Origin: an uncultured Rhodospirillales bacterium | GTDB taxonomy: Bacteria; Pseudomonadota; Alphaproteobacteria; Rhodospirillales; UBA2165 | Direction: 5' to 3' | Assembly: GCA_913055735.1 (NCBI GenBank) | Contig: CAJXKD010000001.1 | Coordinates: 1,894,281-1,958,280, forward strand | Length of the DNA stretch: 64,000 nt | In this document: one piece after another, positions 63,781 through 64,000 of the stretch | How positions within the stretch are numbered: position 1 is the first letter of the stretch | Layout: each line of letters begins with the position of its first letter | The notes under the pieces: model-generated | The model's database searches: none | The model's input: only the letters and a program-made list of their open reading frames with translations | What the model was told of the DNA's origin: nothing | Made by a program: the position numbers and the translations under genes

Positions 63781-64000
63781 ATGAGCGACCGCACGGGATA
63801 TGCGTCGGTCTATTGGGCCATCGTGTTTTCGGGAATGTTGATCGTCGCGGCGGCGATCCTCGAAGTGCCGAACCCAAAAGTGTTTTTTGTCGACATCCCG
63901 CCGCCAGGCACGGTGTTCCGCGACTGTCCCGATTGTCCTGAGATGGTGGTCATTCCACCTGGGACGGTCGTTGTCGGTGATGACGAGGCCGCCGAGCCCG
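63781..64000 (+). CDS. Membrane-anchored formylglycine-generating-enzyme-like protein (3' end outside window)
   Basis: The reading opens with ATG at 63781 behind AAGGGT and is open to the window edge (73 residues). It has one N-terminal transmembrane helix, VYWAIVFSGMLIVAAAIL at residues 10-27. It then reads TVFRDCPDCPEMVVIPPGT near residue 45, the usual start of FGE-sulfatase (SUMF1) domains, which continue as a fold with no fixed activity in most bacterial members. The downstream domain is beyond the window. It is divergent from the hydrolase-like gene. Confidence 0.7.
   Translation, partial: MSDRTGYASVYWAIVFSGMLIVAAAILEVPNPKVFFVDIPPPGTVFRDCPDCPEMVVIPPGTVVVGDDEAAEP

Overview
The window is about 60% GC, gene-dense chromosomal DNA from an alphaproteobacterium, most likely of the Rhodospirillales or a neighbouring order. 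Evidence for this is a SAM-II riboswitch before metZ, a class I lysyl-tRNA synthetase, an Usg-family protein, COQ7-type ubiquinone hydroxylase, a DUF3035 lipoprotein, a 432-residue glucose-6-phosphate isomerase and the order ribF-ileS-lspA-DUF3035-M16-M16-pgi-mutL. No genus can be named from the sequence alone. No insertion sequence, prophage, integrase or CRISPR array was seen. The only RNA genes are one tRNA-Leu(CAA) and cis-regulatory RNA.

Layout. 1-6.8 kb: ubiA (cut by the window edge), rsmE, gshA, a flavin reductase-like protein, rhlE and tldD. 6.8-12.6 kb: an alpha/beta hydrolase paired with a luciferase-like monooxygenase, riboswitch-controlled metZ, a rhodanese, a family 2 glycosyltransferase translationally coupled to a TVP38-type membrane protein, and usg. 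12.6-21.9 kb: groES-groEL behind two CIRCE-like operators, a large GT-C-like membrane protein, a DinG/XPD-type helicase, lysK and a glutathione transferase. 22-30 kb: a secreted prolyl oligopeptidase, a class IV aminotransferase, tadA, a class I glutaminase-like hydrolase, rluB-rsmD, and a PAS/HisKA/receiver protein preceded by a perfect FNR/FixK box. 30-41.5 kb: the long minus-strand housekeeping run from ribF to mutL. 41.5-50.6 kb: a TPR/GT9-like protein, a DMT exporter, a heterodimeric ABC exporter, and an oxidative-stress unit of DUF2061-dps divergent from oxyR. 50.6-56 kb: DUF2461, a CDF metal exporter, an ECF sigma/anti-sigma pair, two tandem Met-Lys-Asp repeat proteins, a cyclase-homology protein and the tRNA. 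56-64 kb: a yqaA-dsbB-coq7-eamA run, a Prx5-like peroxiredoxin, a DsbD-family reductase, algH, a putative permuted NlpC/P60 hydrolase with a peptidoglycan-binding tail, and the start of a membrane-anchored formylglycine-generating-enzyme-like protein.

Functional themes. Several loci concern redox and envelope stress: OxyR/Dps, peroxiredoxin, DsbB and DsbD, GshA and GST, MutL, GroESL, and the ECF sigma unit. The most interesting parts are: (i) the ECF sigma/anti-sigma genes beside two duplicated MxKDx proteins that share a spaced promoter-like element, GGAATA-N15-CATTCATG; (ii) the PAS-HisKA-REC protein, which has no ATPase domain and lies under a likely oxygen-responsive box; (iii) the cyclase-like protein lacking the catalytic Asn; and (iv) the putative cell-wall hydrolase next to the FGE-like gene at the right edge. 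Most other genes are ordinary core genes.
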